DNA of 64,000 bases from Desulfovibrio gilichinskyi (GCF_900177375.1 NZ_FWZU01000008.1:1-64000), one strand, 5' to 3'; numbered from the stretch's first letter, positions 18,725 to 27,953 are shown. Numbers and translations are program-made. Notes: generated by a model from the letters alone, not told the origin.

Positions 18725-18766
18725 AAAACCGCATGCTTATTTAAAGCATGCGGTTTTAATTTTTTG
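18725..18766 (+). terminator. Terminator of the leu operon
   Basis: A 14-bp stem (AAAACCGCATGCTT/AAGCATGCGGTTTT) with a short loop is followed by TAATTTTTT. Confidence 0.88.
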
Positions 18767-18798
18767 ATAGAATAATTTGCCGCCGGAGGCATATTTAA

Positions 18799-20148
18799 AT
18801 GGCTGTTGACAGTCCTGCAAAACTTCATCCTTTTGAAGAACGTCCTAATAAGACACTTCTTTTTTTATCCATACCTGTTCTGTTTTCAATGATAGCAGAG
18901 CCTGTTACTGGACTGGTTGATACTGCCTTTGTTGCAAAAATCGGCGCAGAATCTCTGGCCTCTCTGGGCATCGGGACAATGATATTTTCGTCAATTTTCT
19001 GGGTGTTCGGATTTTTAGGAGTCGGAACACAGACCGAGGTTTCACATGCTCTCGGTAAAGGGGATATGGAAAGAGCTTCTTCCCTTTGCTGGCTTGCAGT
19101 GGCAATTTCAATAGTTTTGGGAATAGTTTTAGCCGTATGTCTATTGCCGCTTCTCGGTTATATTTCGAACATTATGGGCGCGGACGGTGATGTTCAGATC
19201 CTTGCCGTTGATTATATGAAATACAGGTTGATAGGAGCACCGGCTGTTCTGGTTACGCTTTCCTGCTTCGGGTCACTGCGCGGCTATCAGGATATGCGGA
19301 CCCAATTGTATGTTGCTGTCGGTATGAATTTAATTAACGTGTTTCTGGATTGGGGTCTTGTTTTCGGCCATGGGCCGTTTCCACAGCTCGGTGTCGGGGG
19401 AGCAGCACTGGCGAGTTCCATAAGTCAGTGGATTGGAGCATTCTGGGCAGTCTCTGTTGTTAAAAAGAATTACGGTTTTAATTTAGGTTTCAGCCTAAGT
19501 GATGCCAGAAGACTTTTTTCGATAGGCGGAGATATGTTTATCCGTTCAGGAGGAGTATGTTTATTTTTGCTTCTGTGTACCAGATTTGCAACCAAAGCCG
19601 GAGCTGATTCCGGCGCAGCGCATCAGGCTATCCGCCAGTTTTTTGTTTCCTTAGCACTTTTCCTCGATGCGTTTGCTATCAGCGGTCAGTCTTTAGTCGG
19701 GTATTTTATGGGTAGTGCAAACAGAGTGCTGGCGCGAAAAGTTGCAGTTTTGGTCTGCCAGTGGAGTTTCTGTACTGGAATTTTTCTTACACTAGCAATG
19801 TATTTCGGTCAGGAGCCCGTCAGTTGGCTGCTTGTACCGCCTGAAGCTGCTGCCGTTTTCGGACCGGCATGGCTTGCGGTTACTTTTCTGCAACCAGTTA
19901 ATGCTCTTTCTTTTGCAACGGATGGAATTCACTTAGGGACCGGAGATTTTCATTATCTTAGAAATGCTATGCTGATTGCTGTAGGTATAAGCTCCGGACT
20001 GTTGCTTGTCGTAGACTATTATAAACCTGAGCACATGTTGTTATGGATATGGATAATTGCCGGAATCTGGACTTCAATCAGAGCAATATTGGGGATGATC
20101 AGAATTTGGCCGGGAATAGGACAAGCTCCTTTATCTCTTTCAAATTAA
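18799..20148 (+). CDS. MATE-family efflux protein
   Basis: This 449-aa protein has about 12 transmembrane segments in two related halves (MatE repeats). It starts with the typical RPNKTLLFLSIPVLFSMI and has GLVDTAFVAKIG in helix 1-2. It belongs to the DinF/MATE multidrug or metabolite/cation antiporters; the substrate is unknown. AGGAG-like GGAGG lies upstream. It is transcribed alone, between the leu terminator and the cobalamin-riboswitch promoter. Confidence 0.9.
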   Translation: MAVDSPAKLHPFEERPNKTLLFLSIPVLFSMIAEPVTGLVDTAFVAKIGAESLASLGIGTMIFSSIFWVFGFLGVGTQTEVSHALGKGDMERASSLCWLAVAISIVLGIVLAVCLLPLLGYISNIMGADGDVQILAVDYMKYRLIGAPAVLVTLSCFGSLRGYQDMRTQLYVAVGMNLINVFLDWGLVFGHGPFPQLGVGGAALASSISQWIGAFWAVSVVKKNYGFNLGFSLSDARRLFSIGGDMFIRSGGVCLFLLLCTRFATKAGADSGAAHQAIRQFFVSLALFLDAFAISGQSLVGYFMGSANRVLARKVAVLVCQWSFCTGIFLTLAMYFGQEPVSWLLVPPEAAAVFGPAWLAVTFLQPVNALSFATDGIHLGTGDFHYLRNAMLIAVGISSGLLLVVDYYKPEHMLLWIWIIAGIWTSIRAILGMIRIWPGIGQAPLSLSN

Positions 20149-20235
20149 TTAATTAAATTATTTGTCTTCAATTGCAATTCAAGTCTATGCTGAATTTTAA
20201 AAAAAGTATTACCCGGAAAACATTTTTCTTCGTGA

Positions 20236-20264
20236 TTGACAGCAAAGGCTAAGCAGAATATCAG
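20236..20264 (+). promoter_or_regulatory. Promoter of the cobalamin-riboswitch operon
   Basis: TTGACA, a 17-nt spacer and TATCAG lie immediately before the riboswitch, predicting a start near 20271. Confidence 0.6.
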
Positions 20265-20265
20265 T

Positions 20266-20452
20266 TTTTCTCTTGTGGTGCTCGAAAGAGCTTAAAAGGG
20301 AATCCCGTTAAATTCGGGAACGGACCCGCCGCCGTAAGTCCTGTGAAGTTGACCCCCGTGTATGGTTTAAGCCGTACTAGCGTGCCACTGAAATTTATTT
20401 CGGGAAGGCCGGGTGAGATGGGATGAGTCGGAAGACCTGCCAAAGAATAACT
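20266..20452 (+). promoter_or_regulatory. Cobalamin (AdoCbl) riboswitch
   Basis: Conserved elements appear in order: AAAAGGGAA near 20294, ACGGACCCGCCGCCGTAA near 20321, GCCACTG near 20384, GGGAAGGCCGGGTGA near 20402 and the B12 box AGTCGGAAGACCTGCC ending about 20442. It precedes the cbiK-btuCDF-cbiL operon and is expected to repress it when corrinoid is plentiful. Confidence 0.95.
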
Positions 20453-20465
20453 TGTGCTCAGTTTT

Positions 20466-20554
20466 GACAGATAACGGGGCTTTTATCTGACAAAAATCCT
20501 TATGGTTGCATGTACTATATATGTAACTGTAGGGGCTGTATTAATTCAAGCCCC
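20466..20554 (+). promoter_or_regulatory. Putative riboswitch expression platform
   Basis: A hairpin (CAGATAA/TTATCTG, about 20468-20489) carries GGGGCT (20476-20481) in its loop. A second GGGGCT (20532-20537) can pair with AGCCCC (20549-20554) just before the cbiK ribosome-binding site. AGCCCC could pair with either GGGGCT, suggesting exclusive structures. No U-tract is present, so control would be translational. Confidence 0.4.
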
Positions 20555-20573
20555 CAAATTCAAGGAGACTGTT

Positions 20574-21473
20574 ATGCAGTGTCGTTTTGGGGTTCAACAA
20601 AAAGCTGTTTTTGCTTTTATCATTCTTTGTTTTCTTCTCATCCCTTCACTTGCTCTAGCCGGACACGGCGATTCCAAACCTGTTAAAAAGGGTATCCTTC
20701 TTGCGGCCTTCGGTTCAAGCATGGATCAGGCGCAGGTTTCATTTGATAACATCGACAAGGCTGTCAAAAAAGCATTTCCCGGTGTACCTGTCCGCTGGGC
20801 CTTCTCATCTTCTATAATCAGACATATTCTGGCAAAAGAAGGCCGCATCGTTGATTCTCCTGTCACAGCTCTAGCTAAGATGATGGATGACGGTTTTACG
20901 CATGTTGCCGTTCAGTCGTTGCATACTATCCCCGGAGAAGAATTTTCCGGTATTAGTGAAACAGCTATGAAGTTTGAAGGTATGCCTAAGGGAATGGTTA
21001 AGATTGCCGTTGGTAAACCTTTACTTTATTCAAACGAAGATATGGATAGAACTGTTAAAGCTATCATTGCCAGTATTCCAAAAGATCGCAAACCTAAAGA
21101 TGCTGTAGTGCTGATGGGGCACGGAACACCTGACAGTGCTAATATTTATTATCCCGGTTCACAGTATTATTTTACCAAGGCCGATCCTAAAATTCTTGTA
21201 GGTACGGTTGAAGGGACTCCTTCTCTTGATGACGTGATGGCTAAGCTTGCAAAAATGAAAGCAAAGAAAGTTTATCTCATTCCGTATATGTCTGTTGCAG
21301 GTGACCATGCCCGTAATGATATGGCCGGAGAAGATGCAGACTCTTGGAAATCTATTTTGACCAAAGCCGGATATAAATGCGTGCCGGTCCTTAAAGGTTC
21401 AGCTGAATATCCTCAGGTTGTGGATATCTGGGTTGATCATCTTAAAACCGCATTCAACAGTCTTGATCATTAA
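20574..21473 (+). CDS. cbiK: Periplasmic sirohydrochlorin cobaltochelatase CbiK
   Basis: CbiK inserts Co(II) into sirohydrochlorin in the anaerobic B12 pathway. From the ATG at 20574 (AAGGAG upstream) the 299-aa protein begins with a signal peptide (hydrophobic core AVFAFIILCFLLIPSLALA). The mature chelatase follows: GILLAAFGSS at its start, then LHTIPGEEF, LMGHGTPDSAN and VAGDHARNDMAGED with candidate metal His residues. A secreted CbiK is known from Desulfovibrio vulgaris, where it neighbours similar transporter genes; a role in periplasmic metal or heme handling has been suggested there. The ATG at 20502 would bury the signal peptide and is rejected. Confidence 0.9.
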   Translation: MQCRFGVQQKAVFAFIILCFLLIPSLALAGHGDSKPVKKGILLAAFGSSMDQAQVSFDNIDKAVKKAFPGVPVRWAFSSSIIRHILAKEGRIVDSPVTALAKMMDDGFTHVAVQSLHTIPGEEFSGISETAMKFEGMPKGMVKIAVGKPLLYSNEDMDRTVKAIIASIPKDRKPKDAVVLMGHGTPDSANIYYPGSQYYFTKADPKILVGTVEGTPSLDDVMAKLAKMKAKKVYLIPYMSVAGDHARNDMAGEDADSWKSILTKAGYKCVPVLKGSAEYPQVVDIWVDHLKTAFNSLDH

Positions 21474-21501
21474 ACCGATTTAATTCAGGAGGCGGTAAGA
21501 T

Positions 21502-22557
21502 ATGGAAACAATGGAAAAAAGAAGGAGCAGAGCTGTTGCTGTGCTTTTATTTCTTGTTCCTGTTTCTGTATTTGCCGCCTGTTTGTTCGGTGCATACGAG
21601 ACTTCTGCTGCGCAGGTTTTTAATGTTTTTAAAAACGTTATCTTAGGCGGAGCGGAAGGTTCAAAATCATCTTTATCATTTATTATAACTGATCTTCGGC
21701 TCAGCAGAGTTTGTCTATCTTTCCTTGTTGGGATGTCGCTTGCTGTTGCCGGAACCGTTTATCAGGGGATTTTGCGAAATCCTCTGGCTGATCCGTTTAC
21801 GTTGGGAATCAGCAGCGGTGCGGCTTTCGGAGCCAGTCTTGCGATATTCTCCGGTTCAACCGTGCTTGGCGCTGGTTTGTGGCTGAAGTTCGGTTCGCTT
21901 TTTCTCCCTCTTGCCGCTCTTGCCGGAGCTATGGCTGCCCTTGGCGCAGTGCTTATGCTCGGCAGAATCGGCGGAACTCTTAGGCGCGAAACTATGGTAC
22001 TGGCAGGAATTGTCGTAGCGACTTTTCTTTCTGCGTTGATATCATTGCTAAAATCACTGGATGAAGACTCTGTTACAAGCATTGTTTTCTGGATAATGGG
22101 AAGTTTTCAGGGCCGTGGGTGGGAGCATGTAACACTGTTTCTGCCATACTTTATTGCCGGGATGATTCCCATAATTTATTATTCACGTGAACTTGATATA
22201 TTGTCACTAGGTGAAACTCAGGCCCGCCATCTTGGTATGGATGTATCAAGAGTGCGGCTGTTTTTGCTTGTCGGATCGGGGCTGTTAACCGGTGCGGCTG
22301 TAGCTGTTTCCGGAATCATCGGATTTGTGGGGCTTATTGTTCCTCATCTGGTGCGGATGTTTCAAGGTGCTGAACATCGGCCTTTGTTACTGTCATCCTC
22401 GTTGCTTGGCGGATTGCTTCTGGTCTGGTCCGACGTGATTGCCCGTTCATTACTCCCCGGCGGGGAAGAACTCCCGGTCGGAGTCGTAACGGCTTTGCTC
22501 GGCGGTCCTTTCTTCTGCATTGTTTTACGGGGCGGCTTCAAGGGAGCACGTTCATGA
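21502..22557 (+). CDS. btuC: ABC transporter permease, BtuC/FecCD family
   Basis: This 351-aa inner-membrane permease has about 10 helices, with the family stretch GILRNPLADPFTLGISSGA and a C-terminal GLIVPHLVRM coupling region. It forms the channel for a cobalamin or iron-chelate importer with the next two genes. The cobalamin riboswitch upstream argues for a corrinoid substrate, though iron-siderophore homologues are equally close by eye. GGAGG precedes the ATG. It overlaps btuD by 4 bp. Confidence 0.9.
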   Translation: METMEKRRSRAVAVLLFLVPVSVFAACLFGAYETSAAQVFNVFKNVILGGAEGSKSSLSFIITDLRLSRVCLSFLVGMSLAVAGTVYQGILRNPLADPFTLGISSGAAFGASLAIFSGSTVLGAGLWLKFGSLFLPLAALAGAMAALGAVLMLGRIGGTLRRETMVLAGIVVATFLSALISLLKSLDEDSVTSIVFWIMGSFQGRGWEHVTLFLPYFIAGMIPIIYYSRELDILSLGETQARHLGMDVSRVRLFLLVGSGLLTGAAVAVSGIIGFVGLIVPHLVRMFQGAEHRPLLLSSSLLGGLLLVWSDVIARSLLPGGEELPVGVVTALLGGPFFCIVLRGGFKGARS

Positions 22558-23339
22558 TTACCGTTCAGAATCTTTCTGCCGGATATGGAAAGCGGGAAGT
22601 TCTTCAAGGTATGAATTTAAGCTTTCCAGCCGGATCAATGACTGCTGTGCTCGGTCCTAACGGAAGCGGCAAAACTACTCTAGTTTCATCTCTTTCAGGA
22701 GTGTTATGTCCGATTTCGGGAAAAGTTGAGATTGCCGGGAAAAATGTACGTGATTATCGTCCCCGTGAGCTTGCAGGGATAATGGCAGTTCTGCCGCAGA
22801 AGGTTGAACCTGCATTTGGTTTAACGGTTAAGTCCATGGTTATGATGGGCCGATATGCGCACGGTTCGGGCTTTTTCGGTTATGATAGTGAAGACGAAGA
22901 TATCTGCGGTGAAGCCATAAGAATGATAGGTATCAATCATTTGATTGATCGGCCCGTGTCTGAGCTTTCAGGCGGGGAATTTCAACGGGTTTTGATGGCT
23001 CGCACTGTATCGCAGCAGGCAAAAATAATGGTCCTTGATGAGGCTGCATCTGGCGTTGATGTTGCCGGAAAAATCGAACTTTTTGATATGCTTAAAAAAA
23101 TGAATCGGCAGGGCGCAACTATAATTTGTGTAATTCATGACTTGAATCTTGCCGCGCTTTATTTTGATCGTTTGGTCTTTTTATCAAACGGTAAAGTAAA
23201 GCTTGACGGCTCGCCTGCTGAAGTCGTTACAAAGGATAATATTTCAAATGTTTATAAGACATCTGTTTCAATTGTCGAACATCCGCAACTCGGTGTTCCT
23301 CAAGTTCTTTTTTCTCCTTCTGGCGATTATTCCTGCTAA
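22554..23339 (+). CDS. btuD: ABC transporter ATPase, BtuD/FecE family
   Basis: The 261-aa ATPase has Walker A GPNGSGKTT near residue 35, signature LSGGEFQRVLMAR, and Walker B MVLDEAASGVD. The ATG overlaps the btuC stop codon. It energises the riboswitch-controlled importer. Its 3' end overlaps btuF by about 90 bp in a different frame. Confidence 0.92.
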   Translation: MITVQNLSAGYGKREVLQGMNLSFPAGSMTAVLGPNGSGKTTLVSSLSGVLCPISGKVEIAGKNVRDYRPRELAGIMAVLPQKVEPAFGLTVKSMVMMGRYAHGSGFFGYDSEDEDICGEAIRMIGINHLIDRPVSELSGGEFQRVLMARTVSQQAKIMVLDEAASGVDVAGKIELFDMLKKMNRQGATIICVIHDLNLAALYFDRLVFLSNGKVKLDGSPAEVVTKDNISNVYKTSVSIVEHPQLGVPQVLFSPSGDYSC

Positions 23340-24168
23340 TTCTGTTTTTGCAGGAGTTTCTGTAACTGATGATTTTGGAAACAAAGTTGTTCTGAAAGCT
23401 CCTGCTAAACGGATTATCGCTTTGTACGGCGCATTTAATGAGATCCTTTTTGCTATGGATTTAGGTGACACAATTGTTGCTCGTACTTCCGGTGATGATT
23501 ATCCGGCGCAGATTATAAAATTGCCCTCGATCGGAACTCATATGCGGCCTAATCCTGAGCTTATTGTCGCGCTTAATCCCGATCTTGTTTTACAAATGGC
23601 GGGAAGGCCTCAGGCAGAGTCAGCCCTTGAGCCGATAAAGGAACGCGGAATTCCGACCGCAATGTTTACGGTTACATCGTTTAATGATCTTTACGCTTTG
23701 ATAAATAAAATCGGTATATTAACAGGTGAACCTGAGCGGGCAGACAAACTTATAAATTCAATGGCTTCCAGACTTGATAAGGTTAATGAAAGATTTAGCA
23801 CTGTAAAAGATAAGCCTAGAGTTTTTTTTGAGATTCGTTATCCGAATCTTTTGGCTGCCGGACAAGGTTCAATCGTATCCGATATAATTGATAAGGCCGG
23901 CGGCGTTAATTGCGTGCAGAATTCCAAGAAGATTGTACGCATGGGAGAAGAGGAGGTTTTTCGTCTTGATCCTGAAAATTACGTTTATCAATCAGGAAGG
24001 ATGAATCAATCTCCGGTTGTTCCGGCGGATAGAGATCATTTTAAAATGATTAAAGCTGTGCGGCTTGGAAAAGTTTTAAAGGTTGATGAATCAGTTTTTT
24101 CGCGTCCCGGACCGCGTAATGTGGACGCAGTCGAAACTTTAGCTGACTTTTTATATAGTAAAAATTAA
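23248..24168 (+). CDS. btuF: Cobalamin/iron-complex substrate-binding protein, BtuF family
   Basis: This periplasmic binding protein (Peripla_BP_2 fold) starts with a hydrophobic signal segment (FLKFFFLLLAIIPANSVFA). Typical motifs follow: KRIIALYGAFNEILFAM, GTHMRPNPELIVALNPDLVL and FEIRYPNLLAAG. I choose the ATG at 23248 with AAGGAT about 11 nt upstream. This means 92 bp of overlap with btuD; a GTG further in (about 23293) would shorten both overlap and signal peptide. The start is uncertain, the family is not. Confidence 0.85.
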   Translation: MFIRHLFQLSNIRNSVFLKFFFLLLAIIPANSVFAGVSVTDDFGNKVVLKAPAKRIIALYGAFNEILFAMDLGDTIVARTSGDDYPAQIIKLPSIGTHMRPNPELIVALNPDLVLQMAGRPQAESALEPIKERGIPTAMFTVTSFNDLYALINKIGILTGEPERADKLINSMASRLDKVNERFSTVKDKPRVFFEIRYPNLLAAGQGSIVSDIIDKAGGVNCVQNSKKIVRMGEEEVFRLDPENYVYQSGRMNQSPVVPADRDHFKMIKAVRLGKVLKVDESVFSRPGPRNVDAVETLADFLYSKN

Positions 24169-24180
24169 AAGAGAATATTC

Positions 24181-24894
24181 ATGAGTAATTACGGTAAAAT
24201 ATATGGCATAGGTGTCGGCCCCGGTGATTCAGATTTGTTGACAGTGCGGGCGGTTAAGCTTCTTGGACAGGTTGATGTTGTTTTTGCTGCGTCTTCAACA
24301 AAAAATGATTTTTCGCATTCGCTCAGCATTGCGTCCGAGTATCTGCACGAAGGGTGCGAGATTGTGAGACTGGGATACCCGATGACTCGCGATAAAGCCA
24401 AGTTGCAGGAAGCGTGGGAAGAAAACGGTAAGATCGCGGCTAAATATTTAAGTGAAGGTAAAAACGCTGCGTTTCTGACTCTTGGTGATCCTCTGATTTA
24501 TTCTACCTTCGGGTACATGCTTCGCACCTTAAGAAAACATTATCCAGAAGTTGAAGTTGAAGTTGTTCCTGGAATTACTTCGTATCAGGCGGCAGCTGCA
24601 AAATCATGTCAGGTCCTTGTTGAATCGGGGCAGAATTTATTGCTGACTTCCGGCGTAGCGGATGCGGATGAGTTTGCCCATACCATTTCAAAAGCTCATA
24701 ATGCCATTATTTTAAAAGCATATCGCAATTTTCCGCAGCTGCGTAATGTTGTTAAAAAACTAAATAATGTTGATGTTAAATTTTATACCCGTCTTGGACT
24801 TGAAGGCGAAGCCATATATGATGATATAGACGCCGTACCCGACAAGACGCATTATCTCTCGCTGATGCTACTCACAGCGTCTGATAATGATTAA
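24181..24894 (+). CDS. cbiL: Precorrin-2/cobalt-factor II C20-methyltransferase
   Basis: The enzyme is SAM-dependent and methylates C20 of the corrinoid precursor, the step right after CbiK. It has the tetrapyrrole methylase fold: GVGPGDSDLLTVRA at the N-terminus, LTLGDPLIYSTFGYM near residue 100, and VEVVPGITSYQAAAA. Length is 237 aa. It is the last gene of the riboswitch operon. Its stop codon overlaps the stop of the convergent GIY-YIG gene. Confidence 0.94.
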   Translation: MSNYGKIYGIGVGPGDSDLLTVRAVKLLGQVDVVFAASSTKNDFSHSLSIASEYLHEGCEIVRLGYPMTRDKAKLQEAWEENGKIAAKYLSEGKNAAFLTLGDPLIYSTFGYMLRTLRKHYPEVEVEVVPGITSYQAAAAKSCQVLVESGQNLLLTSGVADADEFAHTISKAHNAIILKAYRNFPQLRNVVKKLNNVDVKFYTRLGLEGEAIYDDIDAVPDKTHYLSLMLLTASDND

Positions 24895-25199
24895 TTGTTT
24901 TGAGATGATTCATCTTCCTGCTTAAATTCACTACGCATCTTTAAAGCTGTTTTCCTTAGGAAGGCAGCTTTTTGCGTAGATGGCTTTTGCTTTACTGCGT
25001 ATTCCAGTTTGTAAGCTGATGTTTTGTTCGGCAGAGGTTCAGCCGCTTCTATTTCTACAGGTCTGCGTGAACGAGTATATTTTGCACCTTTTTTGCCGCC
25101 GTTGTTGTGCTCTTCAAGCCTGCGTGCCGGGTCAGTGGTGACCCCGCAGTAAAGTGAATTGTCATTACAACGAAGTAAATAGACATACCATGTTTTCAT
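24891..25199 (-). CDS. GIY-YIG domain protein (UPF0213/YhbQ-like)
   Basis: The single GIY-YIG nuclease-like domain is 102 aa: WYVYLLRCNDNSLYCGVT at the start, DPARRLEEHNNG and a downstream YTRSRRPVEI. A short C-terminal charged tail follows. Members are small stand-alone proteins of unclear role, possibly in DNA repair. GGAG lies 11 nt before the ATG. It is convergent with cbiL, with the stop codons overlapping. Confidence 0.85.
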   Translation of the reverse strand: MKTWYVYLLRCNDNSLYCGVTTDPARRLEEHNNGGKKGAKYTRSRRPVEIEAAEPLPNKTSAYKLEYAVKQKPSTQKAAFLRKTALKMRSEFKQEDESSQNN

Positions 25200-25481
25200 A
25201 AACGTGGTGTACTCCGGACAAGTGCGGAGGTCAAAACTACAACTCCGTTTTTGACTGGGAATATCGATAAGTTTTGTGAAAAATATATCTTAGATTTGAT
25301 TATGCCATTTCCCTTGCTTTCCTTGCTGCATGAAGATATTTTCCCTCTCTTACACTGAATAAATTTATGATCTATTTTGATATATGTGAAGGGCGGTCGC
25401 TTAAAAGCACAGTCTGCATTTCGTAAGCTTATATTATTTCTGATCTGCTTTTAAAGCTATATCCCCTCAATCGGAGAATTA
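25200..25481. other. Intergenic region between divergent genes
   Basis: This gap separates the GIY-YIG gene (minus) from the ABC-F gene (plus) and must hold both promoters. I see no convincing hexamer pair, hairpin terminator, tRNA or small ORF with a ribosome-binding site. Confidence 0.5.
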
Positions 25482-27476
25482 ATGCCTAAAGTTACTATTT
25501 CATCTCTCGAGAAATCATATAACGGAGAAGACCTCTTCAGCGATCTTACTTTTGAAGTTATTGCGGGAATGCGTCTTGCCGTAACCGGCCCTAACGGGTG
25601 CGGTAAATCTACTCTTCTCAAACTTGTTGCCGGAAAAATCGATCCTGATTCCGGTGTTATTGCTATCTCTAAGAACGCCAGAGTCGGTTATGTTGCTCAG
25701 GAATTTACTGAGGAAGACCTTGACCATGGTCTTTTAAGCTGGGTGCTTGCCGCGCTGCCTTCATGGAATTCCTTATGGGAAGAATGGGAAAAAGCCGCCA
25801 GTACCAATGATCAGGCGTTAATAGAAAGGCTTTCACAGCGTCAGGCCGACCTTGAACACCAGTTCGGATATAATCCGGAGCATAAAGCCCGTACAATTTT
25901 GACCGGACTCGGTTTTTCAGAGCATAATATGCTCAGTAAAATCGCAGAACTGAGTGGTGGATGGCGTGAGCGCGCCAAGCTCGGGCGGGTACTTTTGCAG
26001 GGCGCAGATATTTTACTGCTTGATGAACCTACCAACCATCTTGACCTTGAAGCGGTTGAGTGGCTTGAAAGTTACCTTTTGTCATTTAGAGGTGCGGTTA
26101 TATACGTAGCCCATGATCGTATTTTTCTTGATCGTGTCGGTACACATGTTTTGTATCTTGGATCCGGCAAAGCTGTTGTGAGACGCGGTTCCTTCTCGCA
26201 GTTTATTGAATGGCGCGCGGAAAATTCTTTGCAGCGTTCGCGCGAAGCTGCAAAATTGACTGCTAAAATTGATAACGAATATTCATATATTCGTCGCTTT
26301 AAGGCTCAGGCTAGAAAGGCTGCGCAGGCCCAGTCTAAAATGAAAAAAGTCAGCAAACTTGAAGACGATCTGTCCAAGATTCAAGATGAAACTGAGAGCA
26401 ATCGCGCCGGAAGGGCGCTTGCTTTTCGTATGCCTCCAACTGCTCGCGGTGATAAGGCTCCGATAACCGTTGTTGACCTAGAATTTTCATATGACGGAAA
26501 ACCGCCATCCTTGTGGCCGTTATTAAATTTTCAGCTGTTCCGCGGAACTAAAGTTGCTTTGGCAGCTCCTAACGGAGCCGGTAAATCAACTTTGCTCAAG
26601 GTTATTCTCGGAACTCTTGAAGCTAATGCGGGTTACGCAAGGATCGGCCCCAATACCAGCCTTGCATATTTCAGCCAGCATCAAAGTGAAATTCTCAGAA
26701 CCGAAGCAACTGCGTTGTCGGAAATAAGACGTTTATGCGACCCGGATACCACAGAAGAACAGCTTAAGGGCGTTTTGGGACTCTTTCTTCTAGGAGAATC
26801 TTATTTCGACCGTCCGGTCTCAGCTCTTTCCGGAGGTGAGAAAAACAGGCTTATACTTGCAAGTTTATTTCTTTCAAGGGCGAACCTGCTTATTCTCGAT
26901 GAACCTACCAACCATCTGGACCTTGAAAGTCGCGAAGGATTGATTCAGGCTCTTAAGGATTATGACGGGACTATATTCTTTGTAGCTCATGACCGTTATT
27001 TGCTTGGGGAAGTTGCAGAAGAGATCTGGTCGCTGACTGATACAGGTATTGAGGTCTTTCAGTCTTTTGCAGATTATGATGCCCACCGCAAGGAGATGCT
27101 TGCCGGTGGTGGCAGCAGTTCTGATTCAAAAACTTCAGACAGTGATTATAAACCTGAAAAGCGTAAACTGACTAAAGAAGAAAAACGTCGTCAGGCAGAT
27201 ATTAGAAATAATTTATATAAAGATTTGAAGCCGCGTCTTGCAAAGTACGAAAAGTTAGAGAAAGAGCTTGAAAAAGTTCTTGAAGAACTGGCGGAAATGG
27301 AAGAAAAGTTAAACGACCCTGAATTATATAACGACAGCGGCGCGGCTATTGAACTTAATTCTAAGTATTCCGAAGCCTCATCATGGTCTGAAAGTTTGAT
27401 GGAAGACATGGCTGTTCTTGAAAAAGAAATCGCTGAGATTGAAGAGCGCAAAAAGCAGCTTATGGATGAGGATTAG
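25482..27476 (+). CDS. ABC-F family ATPase (Uup/YheS-like)
   Basis: Two ABC domains lie in tandem without membrane helices: Walker A GPNGCGKST near residue 36 and APNGAGKST near 364. The signatures are LSGGWRERA and LSGGEKNRL, each followed by LLDEPTNHLDLE or LILDEPTNHLDLE. A linker rich in Arg/Lys (about 245-320) joins them, and a C-terminal charged coiled coil (about 555-660) follows. ABC-F proteins act on the ribosome or DNA rather than in transport. CGGAG precedes the ATG. The C-terminal coil suggests the Uup/YheS side of the family; the precise subgroup is uncertain. Confidence 0.9.
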   Translation: MPKVTISSLEKSYNGEDLFSDLTFEVIAGMRLAVTGPNGCGKSTLLKLVAGKIDPDSGVIAISKNARVGYVAQEFTEEDLDHGLLSWVLAALPSWNSLWEEWEKAASTNDQALIERLSQRQADLEHQFGYNPEHKARTILTGLGFSEHNMLSKIAELSGGWRERAKLGRVLLQGADILLLDEPTNHLDLEAVEWLESYLLSFRGAVIYVAHDRIFLDRVGTHVLYLGSGKAVVRRGSFSQFIEWRAENSLQRSREAAKLTAKIDNEYSYIRRFKAQARKAAQAQSKMKKVSKLEDDLSKIQDETESNRAGRALAFRMPPTARGDKAPITVVDLEFSYDGKPPSLWPLLNFQLFRGTKVALAAPNGAGKSTLLKVILGTLEANAGYARIGPNTSLAYFSQHQSEILRTEATALSEIRRLCDPDTTEEQLKGVLGLFLLGESYFDRPVSALSGGEKNRLILASLFLSRANLLILDEPTNHLDLESREGLIQALKDYDGTIFFVAHDRYLLGEVAEEIWSLTDTGIEVFQSFADYDAHRKEMLAGGGSSSDSKTSDSDYKPEKRKLTKEEKRRQADIRNNLYKDLKPRLAKYEKLEKELEKVLEELAEMEEKLNDPELYNDSGAAIELNSKYSEASSWSESLMEDMAVLEKEIAEIEERKKQLMDED

Positions 27477-27481
27477 CCCTC

Positions 27482-27886
27482 ATGGTTGCTCGGAATCCTG
27501 TTTCTGTTGTTGCCGGAATTGTTTGGAAAAATGGTTTATTTCTTTCGGCTGAACGGCCGAAAGGCAAAGATTACGAAAACTTTTGGGAATTCCCCGGCGG
27601 CAAAGTGGAAAAGGGAGAATCTCTTTCTGAAGCTCTTGTCCGTGAATTACAGGAAGAACTGGGAATTACACCTTTAAAATTTGATTTCTGGATGGAAAAG
27701 ATAGTTGATTATCCAGAGTATACTGTAAAATTAAGCTTTTTTGATATATGGGAATTTTCAGGAGATGTTACATCAATGGAAAATCAGTTGTTTGACTGGT
27801 TTGATCTTAATAATGTAGTTGATGTAAAGTTTTTACCTGTTAATTATGAGATTCTTGAATTACTTAAAGAAAGAGATCTGGGATAA
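27482..27886 (+). CDS. Nudix hydrolase, MutT-like 8-oxo-dGTP diphosphatase
   Basis: This 134-aa protein has a complete Nudix box (about residues 40-62: G, then E after 5, then REL.EELG after 7 more). The early VVAGIVWKNG and the FWEFPGGKVE stretch match MutT-type nucleotide sanitation enzymes. It starts 5 bp after the ABC-F stop codon, with an AGGA inside that gene's end, so the two are co-transcribed. Confidence 0.88.
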   Translation: MVARNPVSVVAGIVWKNGLFLSAERPKGKDYENFWEFPGGKVEKGESLSEALVRELQEELGITPLKFDFWMEKIVDYPEYTVKLSFFDIWEFSGDVTSMENQLFDWFDLNNVVDVKFLPVNYEILELLKERDLG

Positions 27887-27953
27887 AATAGGAATTTTAC
27901 AGCATAATTGTTGTAAATAGCGATGAATGTCCGTTGCCCAGTAAGGAGAGTGC

